Assembly: GCF_025698545.1 (NCBI RefSeq) | Contig: NC_068576.1 | Location: 56,766,094 to 56,830,093, forward strand | Direction of reading: 5' to 3' | Length of the DNA stretch: 64,000 nucleotides | Source: Gossypium raimondii | Taxonomy: Eukaryota > Streptophyta > Magnoliopsida > Malvales > Malvaceae | Shown here: positions 36,462 through 49,159 of the stretch, piece by piece | How positions within the stretch are numbered: position 1 is the stretch's first letter | Layout: each line of letters begins with the position of its first letter | Position numbers and translations under genes: made by a program | Notes under the pieces: model-generated | Database searches by the model: none | Seen by the model: only the letters and a program-made list of their open reading frames with translations | Told to the model about the DNA's origin: nothing

Positions 36462-38163
36462 TTCGCGGGGTTCGGATCTGTTTTTAGCGTTGTGTGAAAA
36501 AACGGATTCTCAGGATTTGATTTTTTTTTTGAGAGCTAATGAAGATTTATGGGAATTTGAATCTGCTTATATAGATCTGAGAGAAGCTTGAATTTGAAAG
36601 GTTTCTTTCAAAATAAATACCTTTCGGTTGCATTCTTTCACTTCGCGGTTACTTTCAAACTCATTACGCGGGTAAGGCTTAGTGGTAGAATTCGTAAATT
36701 TAGACACTGTATTATTATAAATAGCTTAAATATATTTCAAGTCCCTGTATTTTTTGTTTATTTAAAATTTAATCCCTTTATTTTTTTGGATTTGAAATTC
36801 AGGTCTACTTAATATCATTAAAATTTTATTGTTAAATGTAACATTTAAAAAAATACTTACTCGGGAGTCATGTAATAAAAAACATGTAATGCATTTGAAC
36901 TTAATAGAATAAATTTAACGATATTAACACTTAGACTTATATTTTAAACACAACAAATTGAGAAATTAAATTTCACAAATAAAAGTAAATGATTAAATTT
37001 CAAATATATATAGTAATTGAGCGTACTTTAACCTTATAAATATGTTTAAATTTGGTGTGTGTTTTTAATTTCATCAGATATTCTTAAACCATTATCTAAA
37101 TTTGAAATTAATCCTAAACTTAGAGATTTACGTATCAAGATCAGTCTAATCTTTAGCTTAGAATTAAAATTCAATCCGAATATAACATATCAATAGCGTA
37201 TTTAAAACAAATTTTCTATCTAATTTTAATAATAAAAATACAATCATTTATGATATTTATCTTTAATTTCGAATCACAAAATTATAAAATAAAGTATTGA
37301 TGGTGTTAAATTTAAGAAATTACCATAAAAGATAGCTAATAGTGATTGATGTAATATGTGAATCAATTTTTTATTTATATTAAAAATAATATTATATACG
37401 TATACGTGTAAAAGTTATAATTTTAAAATGTAAATTGTTTAAAAATAATATATAATAAAAAATTAGTTATAAATTTAAAATTTTACTATTTCGATTAGCA
37501 CGAGTTCAAATACCAATCATATACATATTTTTCTTAAATTTTGTTAAAATTAAAAGACTAGAATACCCTAAAATATAATTTATTTTAATTAAAAAATATC
37601 TCCATAATTTCCTAATTACAAATATCGCCCTTGCATTTTAATTAAAAATTCAAAAATAATGACATTTTGAGATCTTCCTATTTCTTTCTTACTTTTAAGC
37701 AAAAAATTTATTCATCTACAATTGAAAGCAAGCAAATATTTCCAAGCATGCTCTTATCTAAATATTATTAATTAATCTAAATTATTATTGTTAATTATTT
37801 GCACTAAAATATTGAACAGAACGCTTCAAAGTTTTTCTAAATAAAAATTTCAGTCAAAATAACTTAATCTAACATAAAATTAGATATCAGATGTTCCAAA
37901 AAATAACTAATGTTAACAATTTGAATTAACAAACATTATAAAAATAAGAGACTAGAACCATAAATTAGACCTAAAATTGTTAGACAAAAGAAACTCAACA
38001 ATTCAATTTTAGAAAAATTACATATATAGCAAAGGAGTGTTTCAATCTGAAAAAAGATATACAATTAAAATAAGGAAAAAACAAAACAAAAGCTTTAAGG
38101 TAAAATAAATTTAAAAAGGAAAAAGGCAAGGATGTAGAAGTGTGATACAAGTAATGTAGGGTT
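36462..38163. other. Intergenic between CASP-like pseudogene and PP2A-A
   Basis: Holds one foldback repeat (about 36730-37035), then AT-rich sequence. 38090-38163 is likely 3' UTR of the PP2A-A gene. No further gene is seen. Confidence 0.5.
36730..37035. repeat. Foldback (MITE-like) repeat
   Basis: The left arm begins AAATATATTTCAAGTCCCTG and includes AAAATTTAATCC and AGGTCTACTTAATATC. The right arm is an approximate reverse complement ending ATTTCAAATATATATAGT. Arms are about 110 bases. A related single arm occurs at about 51265-51420. Confidence 0.55.
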
Positions 38164-38328
38164 CTAGCTAGACATCATCATTTGCTGATCACTTGATTGT
38201 AGAGCTTGGGTGGCGAAATACCTGACATCAACATCTGGATCCTCACTTAGTTCAACTAGGCATGGCCGAATTGTCTTCTCCACCACCTGTTCGTATTTAT
38301 TAGTCATCCATAATTCAAACAATACCAC

Positions 38329-38375
<47 letters not shown>

Positions 38376-41300
38376 CTAAACCAATTATTATCACTCTTAA
38401 AATGCTTTTATTAAATTTATTAGTGTAATATTTTCAAATAAAAAATCATAAAAAATTTAATAGTGTTAACTATCCAACATACATTTTTAATTTAAAAATA
38501 AAAAAAACTAAAATTTTAAAATAAAATTTAAAAAAATCACGGAAGTTATTGTACTAAAAATCAAGTTGTGTTGTCCCTACTCAAAAATAACAAATTAATC
38601 CCTATATTTTCTATTAAAGAGCAAATTGATATTTTTGTTAAAATTCATCTATTTATGTGGTTAAAATTGACATAATTAACAAAATAACCAAAAAGTGACA
38701 TGTTACGTGCCACATGTACCTCATGCTAATATACAGAACAATTTCAAACAGTAAAATGGATGACAATTTTAACAGGACTAATTTACTCTTTAATCTAACA
38801 TATAGTGACTATTTTGCTCAATTTTTAGTAAAGAACAAAATGCAATCTAAATCTTAATATAAGAGCCTCCACGGTATTTTTATCGAAAAATTTAACCGTT
38901 TAAATAATTAAACTTCATTTCTAAATACAAAAAATAAAATGACTAGATCCCTCGAAATAAAAGTAAAAAAGCAATAAATAAAAAGATACAAGAACTTGAA
39001 ACATATTTTAGCCTATAGAGTCTAAGCAAAAGCCAAAAAGAGACCTAATGAAACAAAATAGGCATTGCATATGAAAATTTTGCATGCTAGTAGCAAACTC
39101 AACCCCTTTTTTCTATATCAATATCCGACACATTTTCGAACAAGAGGGTAGAATATACTCCTCCGAATATATGATTTGCTTTTTAAAACGAAAATAAATT
39201 TACTTACAGATTGATCAACAATAGGGATAAGTGACTGCAACACCTTGGCGACATTAAATTTGATGTTCGGAACCCTGTGCTCATGCAATTTTTGGTCACA
39301 TAATTGAAGTCAAAGGATTCAAACAAATAGTTTCACATCGAAAACTGGTATCAGCATTACCTATCTTTAGAAGCATTAATAACCACGGGCAGAAGTTTTG
39401 AACAAGTAATATCTTTTCCCATAACAGGGGCAAGTAGAGAAACTGCGTGTAGAATGGTCATCCGATATAGATAATGCGGGTTGTTTATCATGTCCAAAAC
39501 CTGTTCAATAGATTATCCGGAAAAGAAATCTTATTCAGACCAGGCATCATCTTCGGGTATCTTCTTATAGATTTATAAGAGAACGAGACTGACCTGTGGA
39601 ACTATGTGCTGCATTGCCCAATCGGGTCCAAATTCTTCTGCGAGGCGCTTAACGTTATTAGCAGCAGCATCACGGATAGAATAAACCTAAAATTGCAACG
39701 ATGAAGTTAGAAAATAGAGGATTCTCAAATAGGCAGGGAGAAGTTCCAGATTGACATCGACGTAAATATTTCATAATGAGACACTTCAACAGGAATAGAA
39801 TCATAAAGAACCGAGCACATGAGCTCTATTTTTTCTTTTGCTCCATATCAAAGTTCTGTGCACCTTATCTTTTAACCATTGCATGCAGAGTGCACCAAGT
39901 TTGTCATCGAAGAAGCCAACACCCAATTGGCTTGCCAATAAAGGTATGTATTCTATTATTGCAAGTCGAACCCTCCAGTGCCTATCCTCTGCGAGCTCCA
40001 CAATTGCAGGCAATAGGGACTGGGACAGCAAATCAATTCCAATTACCTGAAATGATAGGGCATGTAAAACGATGTGGCGTTCAGAAATTGACGCATATTA
40101 GAAATAGAAAACAAAACGGCCGTTCTTAATAAATCCTAAATTACGTCCCACCTGGTTGACTTGATCAAGCTTGCTAATGATATTCAGTCGGACATCTGGA
40201 AATTCATCTTTTAGAAGAGAAAGAAATATAGGAAGCAATTGTTCTATGGTCGCATCCTACAACCATCAAACAAGATAACATTATCTTGTGTGAAGAAAGA
40301 ACGCTATTTCAATTATAATGCAACAGAACAATAGGAAACAATGCAATCTAGAACAAATATGAGATGCAACAATAATAAATCAGTGAGACATCTAATTTGT
40401 CCACTCATCACAAAATACACCTACATACTTGCAGTTAACATGAGGATAGGCGACCAGAAAATGTCATAAAAGGAGGATGAGCATCTATTCAACAACCAAT
40501 ACTACCCAAATAGAATGAATTTCATAGAGGTGGACCGTATGAGAACAAAAAGAGACGGTATTTTTACCTTCCCCAAAATGGGCGCCATTCCCATTATAAC
40601 TGAAGCCAAAGCAGAACGGACATGTTGGGATGAATCTGTTGATAGTTCCTAAAGCAGGCAACAAGAACTAATTTAGAAGGACATAGCAAGGGTGGAAAGA
40701 CTAGATTACCACTAGAAATGAAGTGAAAATTTGGATGGAGTAGTCAAAGTATTCCATAAGCATTTTTACCTTGACACAAGGAAGAATGTTCTGAATTGCT
40801 AATTCTGAATTCAGAATTCGGCAAAATTTAGTTACTTTCCCAGCAGCAGCTATCCGGACTTCAGCTTCATTATCACGAAGTAGGCGAACATATGCAGGTA
40901 CTAGGTCCGACCTAAACATGTAAACTTTATCATTCAATGATAGTTGATAAGCATGTCCAAAAATAAAAGTTCATTAAAAGTAATTTAAATAAGTTTTGAA
41001 TGGCTGAAGCCAATTGTAGAGAGGAAACAAGGAAGTTCATCAATATTGACCAAGGGAATAGGAAGAAGGTAAAACAACAGAAAATAGGTAGAACAAAAGA
41101 TGCCAGAACAGCAGAAAATAATATGGTTTATGCCTCATGATTATAGAAGTTACCTAGTAGGCTCAGGACCAACAGCTTCACACAGCTCATACAACTGATT
41201 TGCGACCATGTAACGGACACGCCAAGACTTGTCCTAGAAGGAATAGTAATACCAATAAAAAATAACTCAAAACTATATATTACCATATTTAAGAATGGGA

Positions 41301-43977
41301 AAAGCGAGAAGCAGAAAGGGAAAAAATAATTAAAAGAACAATAATGTCCATCACATTTTACATCAAGAAGCAAGAAAAGAAAGCCTTAAAAATTAACTAG
41401 AAACCATACAAAATATTGCATCAAATGGAAATACAATTTATATTCTCTGAATGAAGAACAAATCTTAAGCTTAGAGGTTAATCAATTTCTAGTAAAGTGA
41501 ATCAAACATGTTTGTAACATAATATTCATAACACATGGTCCACCTGTGAGAAATTAACTATGACAGGGAGAATGTGAGCGACACAATCTTGGGGTTCCAA
41601 CAACTTTCCAAGAGCTGCACAGCCCTCAACAGCTAACAATCGGACAGAATCTTGATCTGCAGAGACAAAAAACAAGCTGTTCAAACTCTGCTACAAATTA
41701 TGAAGTTGAAAACAATAAAAGAAAACTAAATACGCAGAATAAAAGGCACGAGTATGAAAAAATGCTAATAGATAAAGGAATCATTATTCTTTTGTTTATA
41801 AAATAAGGTTAGAATCCCATAAAGTACATTATCAGCCTTAGTTATGATTCACACATGAAGCACTAGATAAATTTCACTGATTCTTTGATATAATTGTTTG
41901 AAAAGATTGAAAGGAAAAAGGTTGTAGGTGGCTTGCTGGTAGAACAGCTCAAATATCTTTGATTTAGTTTTGTGGGTGACCGTCAATGACACTTGCTCAT
42001 AAAGAATAATTCTCGAATTTGTTAGGGGAAAAAAACTAATAAGGGAAGAAGTTGAAAATTTCTGAAATGCAGTCTTCAAATTTTTCAATACGAAAAAGAA
42101 AGGCTAAAAGTAGAAAGGAGCAGCTTGCTACCCCTTTCCCAATTCACCTTCCTTCAAGTTTGAACCTAAATCCGTCCCCTGTAAAAGAAAGAAAAGCACC
42201 ATAAGGCTACTAAACACTCCCCTCATGATTTTTTACCAGGATTGTTTAGCTCAAATCACTTATCCTGCACTTCTATCTGTTTAAAATATTTCAAAGCATA
42301 TATTCAACAATGAATTATCAGCAAAAAAAGCGATCATAATGAAGCAAAAAAGATAAATTAGGTAATCTACATACCATCATGCGTCAAATCATCAAACATA
42401 GACATAATGTCCACCTTCAAATGAGGTGCTTCTACAGTAGCAGCAAATTTTCCAAGATTTGTCGCAGCAGATCTCCTAACCATGGGCATGTCATCTTGGC
42501 AAAGTTGACCGTATAATGTTCTTAATTCAGTTTTCAGTGCCTCTGGGGCACTTGGGTATGCAATATGAAACAATCCACAAGAGGAAACTCGAGCTGTAAA
42601 CCACTCACCAGCAGCCAATCTCTGCATGTTGAAGACAAACACATTCATTTCATTTTTAGTGAGGTAAAACCATATCAAGTATTATTAAGGAGATTACAGT
42701 CAATAACAAATTTGAGTAAATATCAAGGATAACACCATTAACTGGTCACTAGGCTCAGGAATTATCACATTATATATGGTACAATTATCCAAATGAAAAC
42801 AAGGCAGGGCAGCAGAACAATAAAATCAGCAGTTAACATACAGTTTTCAAGCATTACAAGATGGAAACACTATATCATGCATCCATCTTAAGGCATTCAA
42901 CTTGCATTTTATATGGTACAATTATCCAAAAGAAATCAAGGCAGAGCAGTGGAACAATAAAATCAGCAGTTCAATGACAGAAATATTACTAATTTTTGAA
43001 ACACAAAACACAAATGCAATTATACTTTCATCCACTCTGGTTTATATACAGTTTTCAAGCATTACAAGATGGAAACACTATATCATGCATCCATATTAAG
43101 GCATTCAACTTACATCTTATATGGTACAACTATCCAAATGAAAACAAGGGAGAGCAGCAGAACATGAAAATTAGCAGTTAATGACAGAAATATTGCTAAT
43201 TTTGATACACAAAACACAAGATGCAATAATACTTCAATCCACTCTGGTTTATACAGTTTTCAAGCATTACAAGATGGAAACACTATATCATGCATCCATA
43301 TTAAGGCATTCAAATTACATTATATATGGTAAAATCATCCAAATGAAAACAAGGCAGAGCAGCAGAACATGCAAATCAGCAGTTAATGACGGAAATATTA
43401 ATAATTTTAAAACACAAGATGCAATTATACTTTCATCCATTCTGGTTTATACACAGTTTTCAAGCATTACAAGATAGAAACACCATACCATGCATCCTTA
43501 TTAAGGCATTCAACTTTCTAATTTCTATCTCAACAAACATGCAAAACCATATAAATTATATACACACACAAAAAAAAAACCAACCTTCAACAATGGAATA
43601 AAGAACTCAACCAAGTCCTGCTCTCTCATTTGAGCACCAATTCTACACAACGACTCAACAGCCTTATCCCTCACACAAGTTTCCTCAACAATGCAAAGAG
43701 TCTCCAACGGAGGCAACAAAACATTAGCATGTTCGACACCTCCAACATAAGGAATAAAAACTCCCAATTCTTCAGCCATGGCAAGGAGAACTTCATCATC
43801 GTCATCATTGTTCTCACTAAGAAACGGAATCAATTCTTTTCGAGTCCTTTCTTCCCCAAGGGCACGTGCAATCGTAGAAAGCTTACGGATCGAGTTCAAA
43901 CGAAGCTGTATATCTTCATTTTTTAGCTCATCTATCAACACCGCAATGGGATACAAAGGCTCATCGATCATTGCCAT
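38164..43977 (-). CDS. PP2AA: PP2A scaffolding subunit A (PR65, RCN1/PDF1 family)
   Basis: Scaffold of protein phosphatase 2A: its HEAT repeats hold the catalytic C and regulatory B subunits. Twelve coding exons: 43977-43585, 42621-42375, 41656-41544, 41233-41154, 40911-40770, 40648-40568, 40256-40152, 40046-39864, 39686-39594, 39500-39361, 39274-39208 and 38286-38164. The frame is kept at every join and the total is 588 residues, the usual family length (about 587). It starts [18 protein letters not shown] and ends [18 protein letters not shown] repeats recur about every 39 residues, with DxxxxVR-type motifs such as [19 protein letters not shown] and [10 protein letters not shown]. The gene appears fully intact. 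Introns hold a tandem array (42764-43525), a TA microsatellite and a foldback element. A leader intron (44293-44000) separates a 5' untranslated exon. Confidence 0.97.
38332..38374. repeat. (AT)21 microsatellite
   Basis: 43 bases of uninterrupted AT/TA in the last intron of the PP2A-A gene, 46 bases upstream (minus strand) of the final 3' splice site. A good branch-point match (TGACTAAT) lies between the repeat and the acceptor. Confidence 0.97.
38531..38884. mobile_element. Foldback family 1, copy 6
   Basis: The left end is decayed. The right end is CCTCCACGGTATTTTTATC. Flanks ATAAAATTTA (38521-38530) and GAAAAATTTA (38885-38894) agree at 8 of 10. Intronic in the PP2A-A gene. Confidence 0.82.
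42764..43525. repeat. Intronic tandem array, unit about 200-208 bp, nearly four copies
   Basis: The anchor CAGTTTTCAAGCATTACAAG recurs at 42841, 43049, 43254 and 43454 (spacings 208, 205, 200). Other shared blocks are TCATGCATCCAT, TTAAGGCATTCAA, TATATGGTA, AAATCAGCAGTTAA and CACTCTGGTTTATA. Copies differ by small indels and substitutions. The array fills most of the first coding intron of the PP2A-A gene (43584-42622). Confidence 0.93.
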
Positions 43978-44293
43978 GTTAACTCGCGAGATCTAACACC
44001 TGTAAATACACACCAATAAACTCAAAATAATCATTTAATTTTACACATCAAAATTTTGAAAAAAATATAGAAATTAGAGTTAAATCCGAAAAACTAGTTA
44101 CAGAGATCCTAATAAATGCTGAGAAAAAAAGTGATCCAATTTATAAACAATTCGAAAAATACATGGAAAAAGAAAAAAGAATCTTTGTAACTTAAATCGA
44201 CTAAAGCTGCAGAGAACCAAAGAGGAGATCTATAAATTCAGAGAAAACAAATGTTCTTAAACGGTGAAACAAAGGAAAAGAAAAATGGAGTAC

Positions 44294-44395
44294 CTCTCGA
44301 GGGTTCGAGTCAATTGCCGGTTTAATCTAAAGCTAGATTTTATATATAAGCGGACAAAGAGAAAGAAAGAGAGGGATCGATCCGTAAAAGATTTA
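44294..44395 (-). other. Probable 5' UTR exon of the PP2A-A gene
   Basis: A donor (CGAGAG followed by GTACTCC) at 44294 pairs with the TTTACAG acceptor at 44000-44002. The spliced leader then runs 18 or so bases to the ATG at 43977. The 5' limit is estimated. Confidence 0.5.
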
Positions 44396-45716
44396 GAGAT
44401 TTGAAAAAGGTCAAAATATGGTCTAAGTACCTATAACTTTTTGTAAATTTAGAATTTAATCTTATACTTTTTATATTTCAAATTTTAACTTCAATTTTCA
44501 ATGTTACCTTAATTTTTTTTCAATTTTACTGATACTCATTTAATAGTTATATAATAAAAAAATAGTTGTAATAAACTTAAATTTGATAGAAAAATTTTAA
44601 TGTATGGACAAATGAACTTGCAATTTTTTAACTTGCAAGGTTAATGTCTTGAAATAAAAGAAAAGTAATTTCTACTTATGTAATTATCTCTGCATAAGAT
44701 AGCTTTTTTTAATAATCATATGGTTAGTGAGAAACAGTGTTGTTTTCCATATGCCTTGGAATAATTCCAACATCCTAAAAGGGGTGATTGGGAAAGGCTG
44801 CGGGTTTCATTCACTTGCGCACACTGACCATATCATCCGAAGGGCACATACAGTTGGAGTGAGATGGCAAGCACCGAGAGATGGTTGAGCGAAACTCAAC
44901 ATTGGTTGATCGACGTCGGAAACCCAGGATTGGCGGGTTTGGGCGCAATCGTTAGAGACTCCAATGGATATGAATTAAGCAAGCTTACCTTCAGGTGATA
45001 TTAGTTCAGTTTGATCAGATTTTCTGAACCATTCATAATAATTCGATTTAATTCAGTTCGATTCTCGATTGTTTTATATTAATTTTTTGTTTTGTATTTT
45101 AAGACTTATTTTGACAAGATTAATTATACATGTTGTTTCAAATAGAAAATCCTTTTTTATATTATAAAAATTAAAATTAATTATAAATTAAATAAAAATA
45201 GATTCGGTTTGAGTTCAAATAATCACAGTTGTTGAATTTCCGTTCCACAAACTGTTCAAATCGATTTTTCTTGCTCAATCTCCTTAGGCTTGTTTTTTTG
45301 TATTCATCCTTTTCATTACCACGCTTGGTGCATCTTAGCACCAAACAACAAAAGCCAGCCTGATTAAAAGTTCAATAGGGCATGTAAGAAGGAAACTTCT
45401 CAATAAACATAAATGAATCACAATAAAACCATGCATAATGACCAACGAAAAAATTTGCCTTCTTTACGAGTATACTATATATGCTAGTGCCTTCTTTGCG
45501 TCCCAAGGCAGTACAAAGGGTTCTAGTGGTTAGGGTGTGCTTGTGCCCTTGACAACACTGGTATATAGACTCTGTACATTGTTTGATTCATTTAAGTCAA
45601 AAAGCTCTGCTTCAAAAGTTATTTTTCACTTTCCGTTTGCGGAAGAAGAAATGTTGTTGCCGACTAATCAAATCCTGAACTTGTTGAGGCCCGTGTCTTA
45701 AGCTGTAAGACCTGAT
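44396..45716. other. Intergenic between PP2A-A promoter and ALMT 3' end
   Basis: 44405-44640 is foldback-like AT-rich repeat debris. 44835-44998 is a LINE RNase H remnant (listed). 45020-45280 has GGTTCGATT-like repeat wording. 45450-45716 is probable 3' UTR of the ALMT gene. Confidence 0.45.
44835..44998 (+). pseudogene. LINE-type RNase H fragment
   Basis: The frame before 44900 reads VRWQAPRDG, then a stop where Trp is expected, then AKLNIG. A frameshift follows, and the next frame reads DVGNPGLAGLGAIVRDSNGY. This is the usual W-x-P-x-x-GW-x-KLNTDG ... GNPGxAGxGxxxRDxxG pattern of the RNase H domain at the end of plant LINE polyproteins. Only about 50 codons survive. Confidence 0.75.
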
Positions 45717-48700
45717 TTAGGCTCCAGGCCGATACCATTTCCATCTAAACAATCTTGACCAAAAGCCAATGGGCTCTCTTGCTGCTGCTGGTAGCTCTTC
45801 AGGTTCCTTAAAGTTTGCTTTCTCACTCAACTCTTCAAACGAGTCAACGACATTTTCAAGCCTGGCGACGAATTCTATCAAAAGTGAAGTGAATGTTGCC
45901 AGTGACAACGCGCTTGCATTCTCATATGTTTTAGACTCTTCCAAGGGTGGTGATGTATCAGTAGTAAAAGAACGGGGTGCAGGCCACGATATCTGCTTCT
46001 TCAGTAAGTCGTTAGAGGGAACAACGGGAGAGACTGAAGGGCGGACACCTACATTAGTCTGCTGGCCGTCCCAACTATTTGGTATAGGAACCGATTTGAG
46101 ATCAAGTACTGCTTCACTGAGGGACTTATAAACCAAGACTTTGTGTTCTTCGTTATCCGAGTTTCGTGAATCTTGAGGCTCTACTGGACTATGTGGTCTA
46201 TTTCCGATTTCCCAACTCTCGGCATTGACAAGAAGGTAGGATTTCCGGTCAACTTTGTTTTGCAACTCCTCAGCAGCTCCAAGTACATCGAATAGCATGT
46301 CACGAGAACCTAATTTCTCCATCTTTTTAACTTTGTCGCCAAGCTCACACAATAGTCTAGCACCTGTAGCACCTACCCTCTGAAGTTCATGATAAAAGAC
46401 TCGTCTCCGTTCAGGTGGAGCCTATACAAAAGTTACTAAGATTTGAGATACATGAAATCGAGGACAATAGCAACACCATCTCTTCAGAGGGAAAAAGAAA
46501 AGTGGCACTAGCAAATGTAAAGCACATTTCAATGAGGGGTAAGTAAAAGTACTGTAGAGGCCCTTGAACTAAAAGCAAGATTGCATTTTTCCCCCTTTAC
46601 TAAAAAAATAAGCAAATTAGCCCTTGTATGTTAGGTCAAAGAGCAAATTGGTCTTTTTTGTTAAAAATTCATCCATTTCTACTATTAAAAATTGGTGTGA
46701 CTGATGGACCAGTTTTCAACAATAGAAATGGATGGAATTTTTAACAGAAGGATCAGTTTGCTCTTTGATCTAACATATAGGGACTAAATTTGCCAATTTT
46801 TTGAGTAGAGAGGGCAAAATGCAATCCAACTCCTAGTATAAGGGCTTTCATGATACTTTTACCATGAGGGGTAGCTTTAGAACGAATATTCCAATGGGTT
46901 TGGTGTTCCACTAACGATCACTTGGGGATCCTACTGTCAATACAGCTATGGAACAAACAAAGCAAGAAGAAAGGAAGGTACTTGTAATCATATTGGCAAT
47001 CAATTGCATAAATTTGAGACATGAAAGAATATATATACCTGTATTTCTGAAAGTATACAACCATGTAATGCCATGACCATGAATGCACAATGCCTCAATG
47101 CTCCACTTAGTCTGGCATAATTCTTCCAAGGATAACCAAGTGACTTGTAAGGGCCATGGGGAGGCTCCCATATGGCAAAACCCAACTTCACAATGGGAAA
47201 AAAAAAGTCAGAGAAAGGGAAGAAAAGTGAAAGACGAAACATAAATGCAACAAATTTACCAGAGCTTCCTCTTGACTTGTAGATTCTACAGCTGATCTAT
47301 AGCCATTGTAAACTGGATCATCAGAAGCTTGATAAGTTAGGATTCTGGAAGGGACCCTTTCATATTCAACACAATTAAGGTACCCTTTAACACATCCTGA
47401 TCAAACGTAGAAGGAAACAAGCATGAAGATGCCATTAATTTCAAATTCAGATGAGATACATGAATTAGAAAACATTAGGTGCATGCTATAACCTTCTAAG
47501 GAATTTGCCACACTCATAAAATTCTTGGCCACCAAATTGTGTAGATCCTCACCAGCCCAGATTGGGTAAATGCATACATTAACAGCTAAAGAAACACCAG
47601 CACCAAGTGCAATCAGAAAAAATCGTGTCACAGCTGTATGAATGAAGTCCCCTGTCCTATACCCAGATACTATTACGAAACAATACGTCAAAACAAACAC
47701 TCGGAATCCATACTCGTAAGGCTTCATTGTTGGGTATAGTTTTGCATAAGTTGAAAGAAATCCTGGCGATAGATGGAATAATATCAGAGAAAACATAGTT
47801 GCAAATTTTAAGAGGGACCACTAAGTAATAATATGACACATAAGATGAAAAAACAAGACCACAAAACCATACCTGTGATAAAGATGCTTATAACAACAAC
47901 AATTTCTTCCCATTGTCCAGCCAACTCCGACAATTCTGCCACAGCAAGAGCAAGCCCTCCAGCCGATAATGTCCCCAGCCCACGGTTAAATCCTTTGCTA
48001 AGAGTTGCTCCTGTAAAAAAAAGGTGGCCATTAAAGTTGTAAATAGAACAAAACATATGGTTCTTTATGCTAGTCAGAAAAAATGCAAACAGGAAAGAAA
48101 TAATGAATTAAAAAAGTTATGGATATAATCAAATAAAGTTTGCCTGCTCATACTGTATTTCATGTTTACTGGTTTGACATACATATATTTAGAATAGAAC
48201 CAAATGGTGAATTGGCTTTTTATGTACTTCAATCAGTAAAACATTATCACATGCGTTGCCCACAGTGAGCATAAAAGCGAGTATGATGAACAAAGCCCAG
48301 GGGAATAAACAAAAACAGAACCAATACCAAAACAAAATACACTCTCTCATGTACCAATATCAAAACAAAATGCACTCTCCCATGGATAAAAACAAATTGC
48401 ACTCGTTAATACAAGGCGGCAACATTAAGCCTCTTTCTGTTAGTTGGTTCTTGCTTTTAGAAACGAAAGAAATATGTACATTTGCATGCAAAAGGCCAAA
48501 AGTAAGTACAACTTTGAAGAATTAAAAAAACTGCAATTGCAGTTTTTAAAGCAACAATCCAATCAAACCAATAAACAACCCCTCAAAAAGGAAAGAACAT
48601 TGTTAAATAATAAAATAAAATAAAACTACAGGCAAATCTATGCAACAAAAACAAGAGTATACGATTGCAGATGAACAATTGAAAAAATAATTACTAGCAC

Positions 48701-49158
48701 GAAATTAATTTATAATTATGATTTATGACCCACAGAAGAAAATTATTACAAAATACCCAATTTACTAAAAAACAAAACAAAACAAAATTACCTATACTGA
48801 ATTCAAAGACTACGACAACTGTAAGAATAGCCCAAACCGAGTATTGACTTAGTTCCTTGATGGGTTCTTCTTTCAAGAAAATAAGTAAAGAAATAAGTGC
48901 TAAGGCAAGACCCATCTTGGCAGAGAAAACAATCTTTCTGGGATCCGATATGCCCATCTGCCATGCCTGGCCTGCAACATATTGGACTTCCTTTAAGAAC
49001 CCAGTTACTTTTTCGCTTATGAATCTATAAGAATACCACCTGCATCGCTGTTGTTGCAGCTCTTCTTCTTCATTGGTGAGTCCCAACACTGAATACCCCT
49101 TTGTTTTCTCCCTTCTCTCTAGAAGAGAATGCCTAAAGGAACCTAATTTTGCAGCCAT
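45717..49158 (-). CDS. ALMT9: Aluminium-activated malate transporter, ALMT9-like
   Basis: Anion channel family; ALMT9 works in the vacuole membrane for malate and chloride (family knowledge). Six exons (49158-48792, 48010-47873, 47762-47493, 47396-47260, 47185-47039, 46421-45717) give 587 residues in frame. N-terminus [18 protein letters not shown] matches ALMT9. Six hydrophobic segments lie between about residues 78 and 250: [69 protein letters not shown] and [19 protein letters not shown]. The cytosolic half carries the conserved WEPPHGPY motif and [18 protein letters not shown]. The C-terminal tail is Ser/Pro-rich, then [20 protein letters not shown] took the ATG at 49158 because the upstream frame has only a GTG. 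One foldback element lies in the last intron. Confidence 0.95.
46542..46863. mobile_element. Foldback family 1, copy 7
   Basis: Ends AGTAAAAGTACTGTAGAGG and GATACTTTTACC. Exact 10-bp duplication ATGAGGGGTA at 46532-46541 and 46864-46873. Intronic in the ALMT gene. Confidence 0.94.
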
Positions 49159-49159
49159 T

